Assembly (NCBI GenBank): GCA_964472305.1
Contig: CAYYJR010000002.1
Location: 186,001 to 250,000 of the forward strand
DNA: 64,000 nt
From: CAYYJR01 sp964472305
GTDB lineage: Bacteria > Armatimonadota > Hebobacteria > CAIYQO01
Direction: 5' to 3'
The position numbers and the translations under genes were made by a program. The notes below the pieces were generated by a model. The model made no database searches. It was given only the letters and a program-made list of their open reading frames with translations, and was not told the DNA's origin. Of this stretch, positions 51,724 to 61,235 are shown one piece after another. Within the stretch, counting starts at the first letter, position 1; the number at the start of each line of letters is the position of its first letter.

Positions 51724-52917
51724 ATGCGCGAATCCCTGATCTTTGCCGGCGGCACGCTGGTGACGCCGTTCCGCGCCATGACCGCCGATGTCGTGGTGGA
51801 AGACGGGCGTATCCGCGAGATCCGGCCACCCGCCCCACCGCTGCCGGGTGAGCGCGTCATCGATTGTACCGGGAAATACGTTGGGCCCGGGCTGGTGGAT
51901 ATCCATGTCCACGGCGGAGCGGGACATGATTTTGTCACCGATGACGGAAGCGAGATGCTGCGCGGGGCGGAGTACCACCTGTCGCAAGGCACCACGAGCA
52001 TCACGCCGTCGTGCCTCAGCGTGCCGTTCAGCCAGGTGCGTAGTTCCATTGCCGTGGCACGGGAAGCGGCCCGGCGATTTGCCGGTACCATCCTCGGCTA
52101 TCACGTGGAGGGCATCTACCTCGACCAAACCTTCCGCGGCGGTCACCTGTCGGACTACGTGCATGCGCCCGATCCCATGGAATATCGACCACTCATCGAA
52201 GCGGACGGCGATTTCATCGTGGCATGGACGCTGGCTCCCGAACTGCCCGGCGCGCTGGAACTGATTCGAGCCTGTCGAGAGGCGGACATCATCCCATCCG
52301 CCGGGCACTCCCAGGCCAGCTACGAGGAGATGATGTTAGCCATCGATGCCGGCCTGCGCCATGTCACCCACTTTGCCTGCGCCATGGGCAACCTGCGCAA
52401 CGCACCGCTGCGAGAGAGCACGGGGTGGGGCTATGCGCCCGGTGTAATGGAAACCACGTTGCTGCGTGACGAACTGACGACCGAAGTGATCGTCGACGGC
52501 TTTCACCTGCATGCCGGAGTGATCCATCTGGCGCTCAAGTGCAAAGGTGCGCAGCGCCTTTGTCTGGTGTCCGATGCCATGAAGGGGGTCGGTCTGCCGG
52601 ATGGCGAGTATTGCATCGGCGCGCAGCCCTGTGTGGTGAAAGGCGGCATCGCCTTGATCGCCGACCGCCCCAGCACCATCGCCAGTTCGGTGACACCGCT
52701 GTCCGGCATGCTGCGTTACGCGCACCGCCAGTACCTGATTCCGTTGACTGACGCGTGGACGATGGCGTCATATACGCCGGCCCGCGTGATCGGCGTCGAT
52801 GACAGAAAAGGGAGCCTGGCGGTCGGTAAAGACGCCGATCTGCTCGTCCTCGACCATGAACTGCAGGTGACCGGTGTTTGCGCGATGGGGAAGATGATCG
52901 AGCACACAGCGGTCTGA
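51724..52917 (+). CDS. nagA: N-acetylglucosamine-6-phosphate deacetylase
   Basis: 397 residues from ATG 51724 with AAAGGAG upstream. It is an amidohydrolase barrel: 'GPGLVDIHVHGGAGHDF', the metal Glu in 'YHVEGIYLD' (usual HLEGPF), His ligands in 'SAGHSQA' and 'VTHFACAM' (usual THLFNAM), 'VDGFHLH', and the catalytic Asp in 'LVSDAMKG'. It converts GlcNAc-6-phosphate to glucosamine-6-phosphate and acetate. Together with the kinase-like and NagB-like proteins at 41-43 kb it would complete GlcNAc entry into glycolysis. Slight motif changes (GIY for GPF, ACAM for FNAM) suggest a divergent subfamily. Confidence 0.88.
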   Translation: MRESLIFAGGTLVTPFRAMTADVVVEDGRIREIRPPAPPLPGERVIDCTGKYVGPGLVDIHVHGGAGHDFVTDDGSEMLRGAEYHLSQGTTSITPSCLSVPFSQVRSSIAVAREAARRFAGTILGYHVEGIYLDQTFRGGHLSDYVHAPDPMEYRPLIEADGDFIVAWTLAPELPGALELIRACREADIIPSAGHSQASYEEMMLAIDAGLRHVTHFACAMGNLRNAPLRESTGWGYAPGVMETTLLRDELTTEVIVDGFHLHAGVIHLALKCKGAQRLCLVSDAMKGVGLPDGEYCIGAQPCVVKGGIALIADRPSTIASSVTPLSGMLRYAHRQYLIPLTDAWTMASYTPARVIGVDDRKGSLAVGKDADLLVLDHELQVTGVCAMGKMIEHTAV

Positions 52918-53096
52918 ATGGTGTTGCGGAGGAAGCCATACCGCGACAAGCCGTGACGCGCCCCCCGTGCAGAATCGGGCTGACAAGTTGGGATAGATAA
53001 AGACCGGTGCAATAGCCTCATATCGCGCGATAGAAGCCCTTGCGCGCCGACCGTTGATGTCGTAAGATGGGCAATCTTTTCGGTGGGAGAGTGGCG

Positions 53097-54188
53097 ATGG
53101 ATGCACGCGATGAGTGCCAGATGGCCGGCCCGGGACTGAATGTCCGGCTATTCGGTGCGAAAGGTGACGACGCGACGGACGATACGGCCGCCATTCAGCG
53201 GGCGATCGATACCGCGGGGGAGATGCAGGGAGCGGTGTGGTTTCCACCGGGGCAGTATCGTTGCGGCACGCTGCAGATGCGCTCGCATACCGCGCTGATC
53301 GGCACTCCAACCTGGTCATATCGCCGTCACGGCGGCACGGTGTTGCGCCTGAACGACGAGAAAGCACGCTGTCTGCTGAACCTGTGCGGCACGGTCGGTG
53401 TGCGGGTGTCCGGGCTTGCGCTGGACGGCGGTAACCGGGGACAGGATGTGCACGGCATCTATCTGTGCGCAGAAGGGCAGACGGAAGAAGAAACGCTGGT
53501 AATCGAGCATTGCCGCATCGCGCAATTCACCGGCGATGGCACGCATCTGGAGAACGTGTTTGGCTTCACCGTCCGCAACAACCTCTTTTACAGCAACGGC
53601 GGCGACGGCGTGATGATAACGCACTGGGACGGTTGGGTGCATGACAATATCATGATCGGCAACGGCAAGTTCGGCTTCGCCGCGCGCGGAGCGAATTCCG
53701 CGGTGACCATCACCGCCAACCGCATCGAGTGGAACCGGCTGGGCGGCATCCTGCTGGAGAGCGGCACGCACTACAACGTCACCGGCAATTTCATCGACCG
53801 CTCCGGCGGTCCCGGTATCCTCCTGTGCGGTGACCCCGAAGCGTCCGACCAGCGCTGGTTGCCCGGCACCGTCGCCATCACCGGCAACGTCATCAATCGC
53901 AGCGGAGCGCATGCGGAACCGGGAACCCCGGAATCCTGCCATCTCTTGCTCGAAACCGTCGTCGGCGTCGCCTGCACGGGAAACGTGATGTGCTACGGCA
54001 CCAATGATGACGGCACCGGCCAAACCTCGCCAAGTTTTGGCATGGTGGTGCAAGGTCTGCGCAACTGCGCGATCACCGGCAACACGCTCCATAACGCCGC
54101 ACTGCGGCAGGTGCTGCTGGACCAGGGTGGGCATGATGATGCAACGGTCATCAGCAATAATCCCGGCTGCGTGGTCGCGAGCGAATAA
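53097..54188 (+). CDS. Pectate-lyase-3-like right-handed beta-helix protein
   Basis: 363 residues from ATG 53097 (GGGAG upstream; ATG 53067 lacks a site). The N-terminus matches the Pectate_lyase_3 / GH28-related signature: 'NVRLFGAKGDDATDDTAAIQRAID', 'GAVWFPPGQYRCGTL'. About eight helical rungs follow ('VIEHCRIAQFTGDGTHLENV', 'NNLFYSNGGDGVMI', 'GNFIDRSGGPGILLCG'). No GH28 catalytic Asp cluster is present, so it may be a lyase, an epimerase or a binding protein. There is no signal peptide. It probably works on uronic-acid glycans together with the GH28 enzymes. Confidence 0.75.
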   Translation: MDARDECQMAGPGLNVRLFGAKGDDATDDTAAIQRAIDTAGEMQGAVWFPPGQYRCGTLQMRSHTALIGTPTWSYRRHGGTVLRLNDEKARCLLNLCGTVGVRVSGLALDGGNRGQDVHGIYLCAEGQTEEETLVIEHCRIAQFTGDGTHLENVFGFTVRNNLFYSNGGDGVMITHWDGWVHDNIMIGNGKFGFAARGANSAVTITANRIEWNRLGGILLESGTHYNVTGNFIDRSGGPGILLCGDPEASDQRWLPGTVAITGNVINRSGAHAEPGTPESCHLLLETVVGVACTGNVMCYGTNDDGTGQTSPSFGMVVQGLRNCAITGNTLHNAALRQVLLDQGGHDDATVISNNPGCVVASE

Positions 54189-54309
54189 GGCTGGCATCAG
54201 TACAGTCGATCGAGTCAACGATTGGTCTTGGACTGCAGGAGCCGTACCGATACTGGTGATGCGCAAGTAAACGATCATCCCGTTGCGCCAAATGCGTACG
54301 AGGAGCACC

Positions 54310-55485
54310 ATGAAGGGCATGATGACAGATCGCGAGCGTTTTCTCGCTGTTGCCACCGGACAGGCGCCTGATTACATACCGATCTTCGGTTTTCCCGGCG
54401 CGCCCGGCATGAGCTGGGGCTGTTTGCGTCCGACGCACGAGCGACTGGTGGCAAGCGGTATGCCGGCTCATGTCGGCGGCTGCGTGACCAACTGGCAGAA
54501 CCGCGACGTCGAGAGTTGGTTCCGCTACTGGGGCACGACCGGACCAATATCTCCGGACTTCTCGCTGGCCTGGGGCGAAGAAGGGATCAAGAGCACCAGC
54601 CGCGTGGAAGATGGCATCGTCATCATCGAAGGCGAAGACGGCTCGCTCACGCATGAAGTGATCGACAACGCCGACACCTATACCATGCCGGAATTCCGCG
54701 TATACCCGGTGCGCGACCGCGCCTCCTGGGAGTTCTATAAGGCACGAACCACCCCGCGGGAATTCATGGCGGTCGACGAGATGGAGCAACACTGCCGGCG
54801 TTTAGATCAACGCGACCGACCTCTGGTGATCGGCGCCGGCGCCACCTTCGGGATGGTGCGCTCGTTGATGGGCACAGTCGCCGCCAGCCTGGCACTCTAT
54901 GATGACCCGGAACTGGTACATGATATCCTGGCCACCTTCCGCGAACACAACCGGCGTTATGTCTTCCCGCTGATCGAGCGCCTGCGCCCGGAGGCTGTCG
55001 CCACCTGGGAAGATATCGGCTACAAGACAAGCATGCTGATCGGCCCCGAGCAGTTCCGCGAATTCTGTGCGCCGCACTACCGTGAGATCGCCGATTGCGC
55101 GCGGGCCTGCGGCGTAACGGTATTGACGGTGGATTCGGACGGCTGCGCGATGCAACTGGTTCCCCTGCTGGTCGAATGTGGCTTCAATTCCCTGTACCCG
55201 TTCGAGGTGAAAGGGAGCAACGACCTTCGTGCGTTGCGCGAGCGCTTCCAGGATGTGGTGATGTTCGGGGGGCTGGAGAAAGAGGTCGTCAACGAGGGCA
55301 ACGAATCGCTGATCGAGCCGGAAATTCGTGAAAAAGTACCACCGCTGCTGGCCGGCGGACGCTATTTTCCGAATGGCGACCACGGCATCCAGCCGCCGGC
55401 GACATTTCCCAACCTGTGCAAATTCATGACTATCCTGCACGAGGTGTGCAATAATCCCGAAGGCGAATTCCCGCGGACATATTAA
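54310..55485 (+). CDS. Uroporphyrinogen-decarboxylase-superfamily protein 2
   Basis: 391 residues from ATG 54310 (AGGAG upstream). It has a UROD-like barrel: 'MTDRERFLAVATGQAPDYIPIFGF' is the typical superfamily opening, with 'PEAVATWEDIGYKTSMLIGPEQFREFCAPHYREI' and a zinc/substrate loop reading 'TVDSDG' where methyltransferases have H-x-C-G. The C-terminal 'PNGDHGIQPPATFPNL' corresponds to the 'GPGHDIQPDTPPEN' region of related proteins. Its start is 121 bp after the beta-helix gene, and it is followed 41 bp later by a second UROD-like gene, suggesting a heteromeric or sequential pair. The function is unknown. Confidence 0.75.
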   Translation: MKGMMTDRERFLAVATGQAPDYIPIFGFPGAPGMSWGCLRPTHERLVASGMPAHVGGCVTNWQNRDVESWFRYWGTTGPISPDFSLAWGEEGIKSTSRVEDGIVIIEGEDGSLTHEVIDNADTYTMPEFRVYPVRDRASWEFYKARTTPREFMAVDEMEQHCRRLDQRDRPLVIGAGATFGMVRSLMGTVAASLALYDDPELVHDILATFREHNRRYVFPLIERLRPEAVATWEDIGYKTSMLIGPEQFREFCAPHYREIADCARACGVTVLTVDSDGCAMQLVPLLVECGFNSLYPFEVKGSNDLRALRERFQDVVMFGGLEKEVVNEGNESLIEPEIREKVPPLLAGGRYFPNGDHGIQPPATFPNLCKFMTILHEVCNNPEGEFPRTY

Positions 55486-55526
55486 CGATAGCTGCCTCGT
55501 GAATCTCGAACCACCCGGAGATCATC

Positions 55527-56699
55527 ATGATGAAAGCCACCGACTTTAACGCCTTTGCCGACCAGTGGCAGGAGAACGCTCAACTGGCCCTCGACACCAT
55601 TGCCATGCGCCCGACGCGTGGGATCCCCACCGGTGGCGTGAACGACATGCAATGGTCGCACCTGGAACAACTCACCGGCAATCCGCCGGGGAGCTATCCG
55701 AAAGATCACGTCCGGGTTTACCGCGAATTCCAGCTCAAAGTCGGCTGCTGCTTCATCGATCAATGGATTCCCGATAATCCATTGAGCATGCGGGACCAGG
55801 GTTACAGCGAAGACACTGCCCGCGGCGCCACGACCAGTGCCGAAGAGGTTGTGTGCAACGGCATGGTGATCGATTCGCCCGAAGCCGTCGTCGCGCACAT
55901 GGAGCAATTCATGTTTCCATGGTGGGAACAGTGGAGGCATGATCTTGCGGCGAACGCCGACGAAGAGGTGCGCAAGCGTATCGCCAATGAGGTGACGATA
56001 CAGCAACTGTTCGGCATGAACATACTCAAAGGGCCGTATGACGGATTCTTCACCTTTCCCGGATTCATGTATTACCAGTATGGCTATGCCAACTATTTCA
56101 TGGCCTACGCGCTCTACCCGGAGGTCATTGAGCGCGGTTTCAAAATTCATGCCGACGCCGCCGAGGTGTACAACCGTATCGCCGCTCGCGCGATTCTCGA
56201 TGGCGGCTTGCCGCGGTTGCTCCGCTTGGACCACGACATGGCCGACTCGCGCGGCACGCTGGTGGACATCAACACGCTCGACGCCATCTGGTTCCCGCAC
56301 TTCGCCCGTTCGATCAAACCGCTGCTCGACGCGGGGATCCGGCTGATCTGGCATTGCGACGGCAATTTAATGGACATGGTGCCGCGGCTGCTCGAGTGCG
56401 GTCTCGGAGGTTTCCAGGGCTTCCAGTATGAGGACGGCATGGACTATGAGACTATCTGCCGGATGAAGACGCGCGACGGCGACGACCTGTTCATTATCGG
56501 CGGCGTCTCGGTCACGACCACCCTGCCCCTGGGCAAGCCTGCCGACGTGCGCCGACAGATTGACTGGCTGGTCGACAAAGGGCCCAGGGTTGGCCTGATG
56601 CTTGCCTGTTCAAGCTCCGTCGCTCCCGGCGTACCGCTGGAGAACATCCAAACACTGATCGAAGGATTTGCGCATTATCGCGAGCACGGGCGAAGATGA
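55527..56699 (+). CDS. Uroporphyrinogen-decarboxylase-superfamily protein 3
   Basis: 390 residues from ATG 55527 (GGAG upstream). It is a divergent UROD/MtaA-like barrel with 'DHDMADSRGTLVDINTLDAIWFPHFARSIKPLLDAG'. It continues with 'WHCDGNLMDMVPRLLECGLGGFQGFQ', close to the H-I-C-G-N zinc site of methylcobamide:CoM methyltransferases, and ends with 'LACSSSVAPGVPLENIQTLIEG', matching their second Cys motif. This makes it the most methyltransferase-like of the three. It forms a tandem with protein 2 and precedes the acetyltransferase and Gfo/Idh genes on the same strand. Confidence 0.72.
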   Translation: MMKATDFNAFADQWQENAQLALDTIAMRPTRGIPTGGVNDMQWSHLEQLTGNPPGSYPKDHVRVYREFQLKVGCCFIDQWIPDNPLSMRDQGYSEDTARGATTSAEEVVCNGMVIDSPEAVVAHMEQFMFPWWEQWRHDLAANADEEVRKRIANEVTIQQLFGMNILKGPYDGFFTFPGFMYYQYGYANYFMAYALYPEVIERGFKIHADAAEVYNRIAARAILDGGLPRLLRLDHDMADSRGTLVDINTLDAIWFPHFARSIKPLLDAGIRLIWHCDGNLMDMVPRLLECGLGGFQGFQYEDGMDYETICRMKTRDGDDLFIIGGVSVTTTLPLGKPADVRRQIDWLVDKGPRVGLMLACSSSVAPGVPLENIQTLIEGFAHYREHGRR

Positions 56700-56753
56700 T
56701 TGAAGCCCGAGGCTGCCGAACTTTTCAGCGCGATGGCGACAAAGGACAACCAC

Positions 56754-57467
56754 ATGAACACGTTTTTCACCGATGCGTTTCAACGCCTAACGCCCGATGA
56801 ACGTGAAGCGTATCATCGCACCGTTTTTCTGCAGATGGACACGCCGGCGGCTGCCGATCTGCGCCGGGAGTATTATCGCGGCCTGCTGCGCCACATGGGC
56901 GCCAACGTGCGGATCGGCAGCGGGGTGAAATTTGTCAATCCGCAGTTCATTTCTCTGGGCGACAACGTCAGCATTGACGACCACTGCTCCCTTGTGGCGC
57001 GTTCCGAACGCGGCATCACCCTGGGTGAAGGCGCGACGCTGAAATATGGCGTTTATCTGGATACCGAAGGCGCGGACGGCTATATCGAAGTCGGTGCCGG
57101 AGTTTACCTCGGCACGGGATGCTGTCTGCATGGCCATCTGGGTCTGGAGATTGGCGACGCGACCCTCTTCGCCCAGAACATCACCATCACGCCGTATTCA
57201 CACACGTTCGAAGATCCCGCCCGCACGATCATCACGCAAGGCGGACATTGCCGTAAAATCGTCATCGGCCGAGATTGCTATCTCGGCATGGGTGTCATTG
57301 TGCTCTGGTCCGCCGACATCGGCGAAGGCTCGGTGATCGGTTCGGGATCAGTGGTGGTCAAGCCCGTGCCACCCTTCTCGGTAGCCGTCGGCGTGCCGGC
57401 CCGCGTCATTCGCACTCGCGGCAATGACCGTCCAACCGCCGACAGCGGATCAACGCAAAATCCTTAG
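56754..57467 (+). CDS. Left-handed beta-helix (hexapeptide) acyltransferase
   Basis: 237 residues from ATG 56754, with AAAGGA upstream. The N-terminal helical region 'YHRTVFLQMDTPAAADLRREYYRGLLRHMG' is followed by hexapeptide repeats ('GSGVKFVNPQFISLGDNVSIDDHCSLVA', 'VGAGVYLGTGCCLHGHLGLEIG'). The active-site loop is 'NITITPYSHTFEDP' with a candidate catalytic His. The family transfers acetyl groups from acetyl-CoA to sugars or other small acceptors. Its stop-to-start spacing of 54 bp after UROD protein 3 suggests cotranscription. The acceptor could be a sugar released in this pathway. Confidence 0.82.
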   Translation: MNTFFTDAFQRLTPDEREAYHRTVFLQMDTPAAADLRREYYRGLLRHMGANVRIGSGVKFVNPQFISLGDNVSIDDHCSLVARSERGITLGEGATLKYGVYLDTEGADGYIEVGAGVYLGTGCCLHGHLGLEIGDATLFAQNITITPYSHTFEDPARTIITQGGHCRKIVIGRDCYLGMGVIVLWSADIGEGSVIGSGSVVVKPVPPFSVAVGVPARVIRTRGNDRPTADSGSTQNP

Positions 57468-57552
57468 TCATCACCGACAGATCGGCGAACATTCAAGAGT
57501 ATCGTAACGGATAAGGTTGCGATACCTTCCACCCCTCCAAGGAGAATGAGCG

Positions 57553-58662
57553 ATGAAAACGACACTGCACCTGGGTATTGTCGGCGCCTGCGGACGCGGC
57601 GCCAGTTTCAAAACCGCATGCGACGCCATACCGGATGTGACCGTGCATGCGGTGTGCGACACGAATGCGGAAGGATTGGCCGCAGCCTGCGAGCGTCTGG
57701 GCGCTCGCGAACAGTACACGGACTATGAGACCATGCTGGAGAAATCGGATCTCGATGCGGTCATCATCGGTACCCCGATGCACTTTCATGCACCGCAGGC
57801 CATCGCCGCGCTGGAGCGCAATCTGCACGTGCTGTCGGAGGTCACCGCCACGGTGTCGATGGCCGAAAGCCGTCAACTGGTCGAAGCCTGCCGGAAGAGC
57901 CGCGGCGTATATATGATGGCCGAAAATTATACCTACAGCCACTCGAACGCGATCGTGCGCGAAATTGTGCGCCGCGGGCTATTTGGAACGCCTTACTACG
58001 CGGAGGGCGAGTATATCCATGAGCTCAAGCACATGAATGAGTATGCAACCCCCTGGCGACGGCGCTGGCAGACCGGTGTGGAAGGCGTCACCTACGGCAC
58101 GCACAGCCTTGGACCTATCCTGCAATGGATGCCCGGTGATCGAGTCACGCGCGTCTGCTGCGAGGCGGCAGGCGTCCGGCACACCGACCACACCGGCAAG
58201 CCGTACTGCCAGGCGTGCAGTACCATGCTGTGCAAAACGGCCTTGGACGGACTCATCAAAATTCGCGTGGATATGGTGTCGGACCGCCCGCATAACTGCG
58301 GCAACTATCAGCTCCAGGGGACGGACGGCGCCTATGAGTCCGGTCGGGCGGAAGGCGAGCATGACCGCATCTGGCTGCGTGAGCGCTGTCCGGATGTGAA
58401 TCGCTGGATGAATCTCTCCGAGCTTGCCGACGAATTTCTGCCCGATTACTGGAAGGAAGGCATGGAACGCGCAAAAGCCGCCGGGCATGGTGGCGGCGAT
58501 TACTTCGAGATTCTGGATTTCGTGGATGCCATGCAAGGCCGACGACCCTGTCCCATCGGCATTGACGAAGCCATGGACATGACGCTGCCTGGCCTGGTAA
58601 GCCAGCAGTCCATCCTTGAGGATGGGCGCTGGATCGAGGTGCCGGATTCACGGAACTGGTGA
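57553..58662 (+). CDS. Gfo/Idh/MocA-family oxidoreductase
   Basis: 369 residues from ATG 57553 (AAGGAG upstream). The N-terminal Rossmann fold binds NAD(P): 'LGIVGACGRGASFKTAC', 'VCDTNAEGLAAAC', 'DLDAVIIGTPMHFHAPQA'. The usual EKP motif is replaced by 'LSEVTATVSM', as in some sugar-oxidoreductase subfamilies. A C-terminal substrate domain includes 'MMAENYTYSHSNAIVREIV' and 'DYFEILDFVDAMQGRRPCPIGIDEAMDMTLPGLV'. Such enzymes oxidise or reduce sugars, inositols and amino-sugar derivatives. It is the last plus-strand gene of the 51.7-58.7 kb series. Confidence 0.88.
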   Translation: MKTTLHLGIVGACGRGASFKTACDAIPDVTVHAVCDTNAEGLAAACERLGAREQYTDYETMLEKSDLDAVIIGTPMHFHAPQAIAALERNLHVLSEVTATVSMAESRQLVEACRKSRGVYMMAENYTYSHSNAIVREIVRRGLFGTPYYAEGEYIHELKHMNEYATPWRRRWQTGVEGVTYGTHSLGPILQWMPGDRVTRVCCEAAGVRHTDHTGKPYCQACSTMLCKTALDGLIKIRVDMVSDRPHNCGNYQLQGTDGAYESGRAEGEHDRIWLRERCPDVNRWMNLSELADEFLPDYWKEGMERAKAAGHGGGDYFEILDFVDAMQGRRPCPIGIDEAMDMTLPGLVSQQSILEDGRWIEVPDSRNW

Positions 58663-58866
58663 ACAACCGCTTGATATGTGACCTGTTGCGGCACTGAACG
58701 ATCCCTGGCCGAGTGTGCTCGGGGAAATTGTGCCCTCGCCGGATGCCCTCGCCTACGCCAGCAACAATTGGCGGCAACAGGGATACACCGGGGAGTGACC
58801 GGTGAACAGCGGAAGCCCATGACCGGAACAGCACCGACCAGCGAGGTATTGTCTGCGGTTGCGCGG

Positions 58867-60312
58867 TCACTGTTCAACAAATCGCAGCGCAAACAAATCA
58901 GCATCCTTCATCACGAAGCGCAATCGGACCGGTTGTCCCGCAAAGCGGCTGACATCCGGTCCGTGCTTCCAGAAAACGATGCGGGCGATCTCGTCGCCGA
59001 TGATCTCCGGACAGTCATCAAGCGTGTAGCCGGGGATCGGCGTATAGGCGGCATCCAGCATTTCCACGCGGAGCAAGCCGGCGGCGCTGGTGCGGTAATT
59101 GAGTTCCAGTTCGCTGCCCGCAAATGTAAACGGCCTGGTCACCAGTTCGCCGCCGGCCCATGGCGCCGTGACCGAGGCGAAGCCGTCGGTACGCAAGAAC
59201 AACCGCTCGATATGCCAGCTCTTCTGCATATAATGGCGGGCGACGAAGAGCATCATCCGCTCCGACCCGCAGGGCAGGATACCGGTAACCGGGTAGTTCG
59301 TGCGGCTTACCCAGTTCGCGGCACCCAATCCGGGCCGGATAAACGCTTCCATGAAGGTGCGGTCGTATTCCGCCGTGCCTGCACGGCTGGTGAGCAGCAC
59401 GGCGTCGGAGCAATCATTCCCGTAGTAATGCCCCTGTGCGGTCTGCAGTCCGATAGCCGCCACCTGCGCGTCGGTCACCACGCGACGCCCTTCCATGAAG
59501 CGGGCAGCGGGTGCGATATAGAGATGTGGAGCGCGGAAGTATGGTTCGGTGTTATTGGTATACAACTGCTCGCGCGGCGTTCCCCCGTACTGCATCGGCA
59601 CCGAGTCGGTCCAGTGCAGCAAGTCCGTTGACGTGGTCCGGGCGATCGAACGGTGCCCCGTCCCCCATTCGCCGTCGTACCAGCGATAATACAGGACGTA
59701 CTGCTGCTCTGCCTCGCTCCAGAACATGGTATTGCCCCCGTCGAAGCAATTTCGCAGACTACTGACCAGTTCCGGTTGCGGATCGAGCCGGTGGAAGGCA
59801 AAGCCGTCCGCCGATCCCCAGAAGACCAGGCGCTTCGAACCCTCCGGATCCACGAATTCCGTATGCTTTTCGCCACTGAGCGGCTGGCTGGCAATGGCCT
59901 TGATGCGTTCATTATCCGGCACGTCAGGACGAGTGTCGCGCCAGGGAACGGCCATCAACGCGCTGCCCGTCTCATCGGCAACGATGTTAGTCTCATGGCC
60001 TTCGGCATCCTGAACCAAACCCAACGCGGGTTTGGTCCAATCCACGCCGTCATCGCTGACGGCGACACACAACTTACTGCTCACATCATCCGTATCGAGC
60101 TTGATAGCGCGATAATAGAGCAGATACCGGCCCTGGTGCCGGAACACCGCCATCGGTCCGTTACCCGGTCCTTCCCACGGTTGATCCAGCGTGATCGCTA
60201 CCCCGCCCGCGACCGGCTCATGCAGGCGCAGGCAGGTATGGTCCAGGCGGTCGATGAGGCGATCATCAATGAAAAGCTCGCGGCGCGAGCCGATATGAAG
60301 TTCCGTTGTCAT
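58867..60312 (-). CDS. Five-bladed beta-propeller glycosidase-like protein (GH32/43 fold)
   Basis: 481 residues from ATG 60312 (AAAGGA upstream; longer frames lack a site). 'RRELFIDDRLIDRLDHTCLRLHEP' opens a family of propeller proteins distantly related to GH32/GH43. 'GNGPMAVFRHQGRYLLYYRAI', 'WTKPALGLV' and 'SEAEQQYVLYYRWYDGEWG' show the blade pattern, and 'RSIARTTSTDLLHWT' is typical of these folds. A C-terminal ~130-residue beta domain follows ('LLRVEMLDAAYTPIPGYTLDDC'). Catalytic acids cannot be fixed by eye. There is no signal peptide. A nitrilase gene lies 155 bp upstream on the same strand. Confidence 0.65.
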   Translation of the reverse strand: MTTELHIGSRRELFIDDRLIDRLDHTCLRLHEPVAGGVAITLDQPWEGPGNGPMAVFRHQGRYLLYYRAIKLDTDDVSSKLCVAVSDDGVDWTKPALGLVQDAEGHETNIVADETGSALMAVPWRDTRPDVPDNERIKAIASQPLSGEKHTEFVDPEGSKRLVFWGSADGFAFHRLDPQPELVSSLRNCFDGGNTMFWSEAEQQYVLYYRWYDGEWGTGHRSIARTTSTDLLHWTDSVPMQYGGTPREQLYTNNTEPYFRAPHLYIAPAARFMEGRRVVTDAQVAAIGLQTAQGHYYGNDCSDAVLLTSRAGTAEYDRTFMEAFIRPGLGAANWVSRTNYPVTGILPCGSERMMLFVARHYMQKSWHIERLFLRTDGFASVTAPWAGGELVTRPFTFAGSELELNYRTSAAGLLRVEMLDAAYTPIPGYTLDDCPEIIGDEIARIVFWKHGPDVSRFAGQPVRLRFVMKDADLFALRFVEQ

Positions 60313-60467
60313 AGCTGTTGTTCCTTTGGCGTGTAACAACGCATGGGAGATGTCTGCCTCGCAGACGAATGTTGGTTGCGGGATCAAGCACAACCGGTCG
60401 CAACCATGCTGCGAGACAGCGTAGGTCAGTAATACCGGATGTTTGCCGGTCGGACGACATGCCAGGT

Positions 60468-61235
60468 TTACAGTTCGATCGACTGCACGAAAAAGTGTTC
60501 GCCTTGTGGACGCGCGCGAAACGCCCAAAAGCCCTCCGGACTCATCACGCCGCTCTGTGTCGAGCATGGCTGGGTGTCCGGATCGCAGTTATCGACGGAA
60601 ACAATCCACAACTTTCCGGACATCGCCCGCATGCAGACATTGGCGCTGTGATACTGCCAGATGACGCGTGACAATTCGCTGCCATCACGTCCACCATTGA
60701 CCGCGTGCAGGATCACTTGTGCGCCCATTTCCGCTAATTGGCTGGTGAGATGCGGGTCCGGCATGGGTGTGCACATGGGATTCGCCCACAGATCGTTGCA
60801 GATCAAACCGCCGAGGGTGACGCCTTTGAACAGGAACGTTCGCAGCGGTTGCATGGCATACTGTTGTATCTCACCGTCGGGTGGGCCGCTCATGCTGCCG
60901 CAGCGTAATATTTTCGTATGGCAGCCAAGGTACGCACCGTCACTGTCATACAAGCGCAATTCGTTATAACATCGCTGATCGTCCGGTTCCACGAAACACG
61001 TGCCCAGCGCCAGGCCGATGCCCGCCGCGCTGGCTTGCGCGGTAACCAGTTCGAGTGCTGTGTTTACGCGGGCTTGTTCGAAATGCGGCGTATACCCGCT
61101 TAACGCCCCCTCAGGCGTCAAGAGGATATCGGCATCTACGGCGGCGGCATATTCGATGGCACGCCCGATTGACCGGGTGTTGCTGTCAATGTCGGTAGTC
61201 ACACGCATTTGTGCGGCGGCAACACGTAATCTCAC
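60468..61235 (-). CDS. Nitrilase-superfamily carbon-nitrogen hydrolase
   Basis: 255 residues from GTG 61235, with GGGAG upstream. The catalytic triad of the superfamily is visible: Glu in 'LLTPEGALSGY', Lys in 'GCHTKILRCG' and Cys in 'GGLICNDLWANP'. The length and motif spacing fit an omega-amidase or N-carbamoyl-type hydrolase acting on amide or nitrile bonds in the cytoplasm. It might deamidate or deacylate amino-sugar breakdown products here, but the substrate is not readable. It is probably cotranscribed with the beta-propeller gene. Confidence 0.85.
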   Translation of the reverse strand: MRLRVAAAQMRVTTDIDSNTRSIGRAIEYAAAVDADILLTPEGALSGYTPHFEQARVNTALELVTAQASAAGIGLALGTCFVEPDDQRCYNELRLYDSDGAYLGCHTKILRCGSMSGPPDGEIQQYAMQPLRTFLFKGVTLGGLICNDLWANPMCTPMPDPHLTSQLAEMGAQVILHAVNGGRDGSELSRVIWQYHSANVCMRAMSGKLWIVSVDNCDPDTQPCSTQSGVMSPEGFWAFRARPQGEHFFVQSIEL

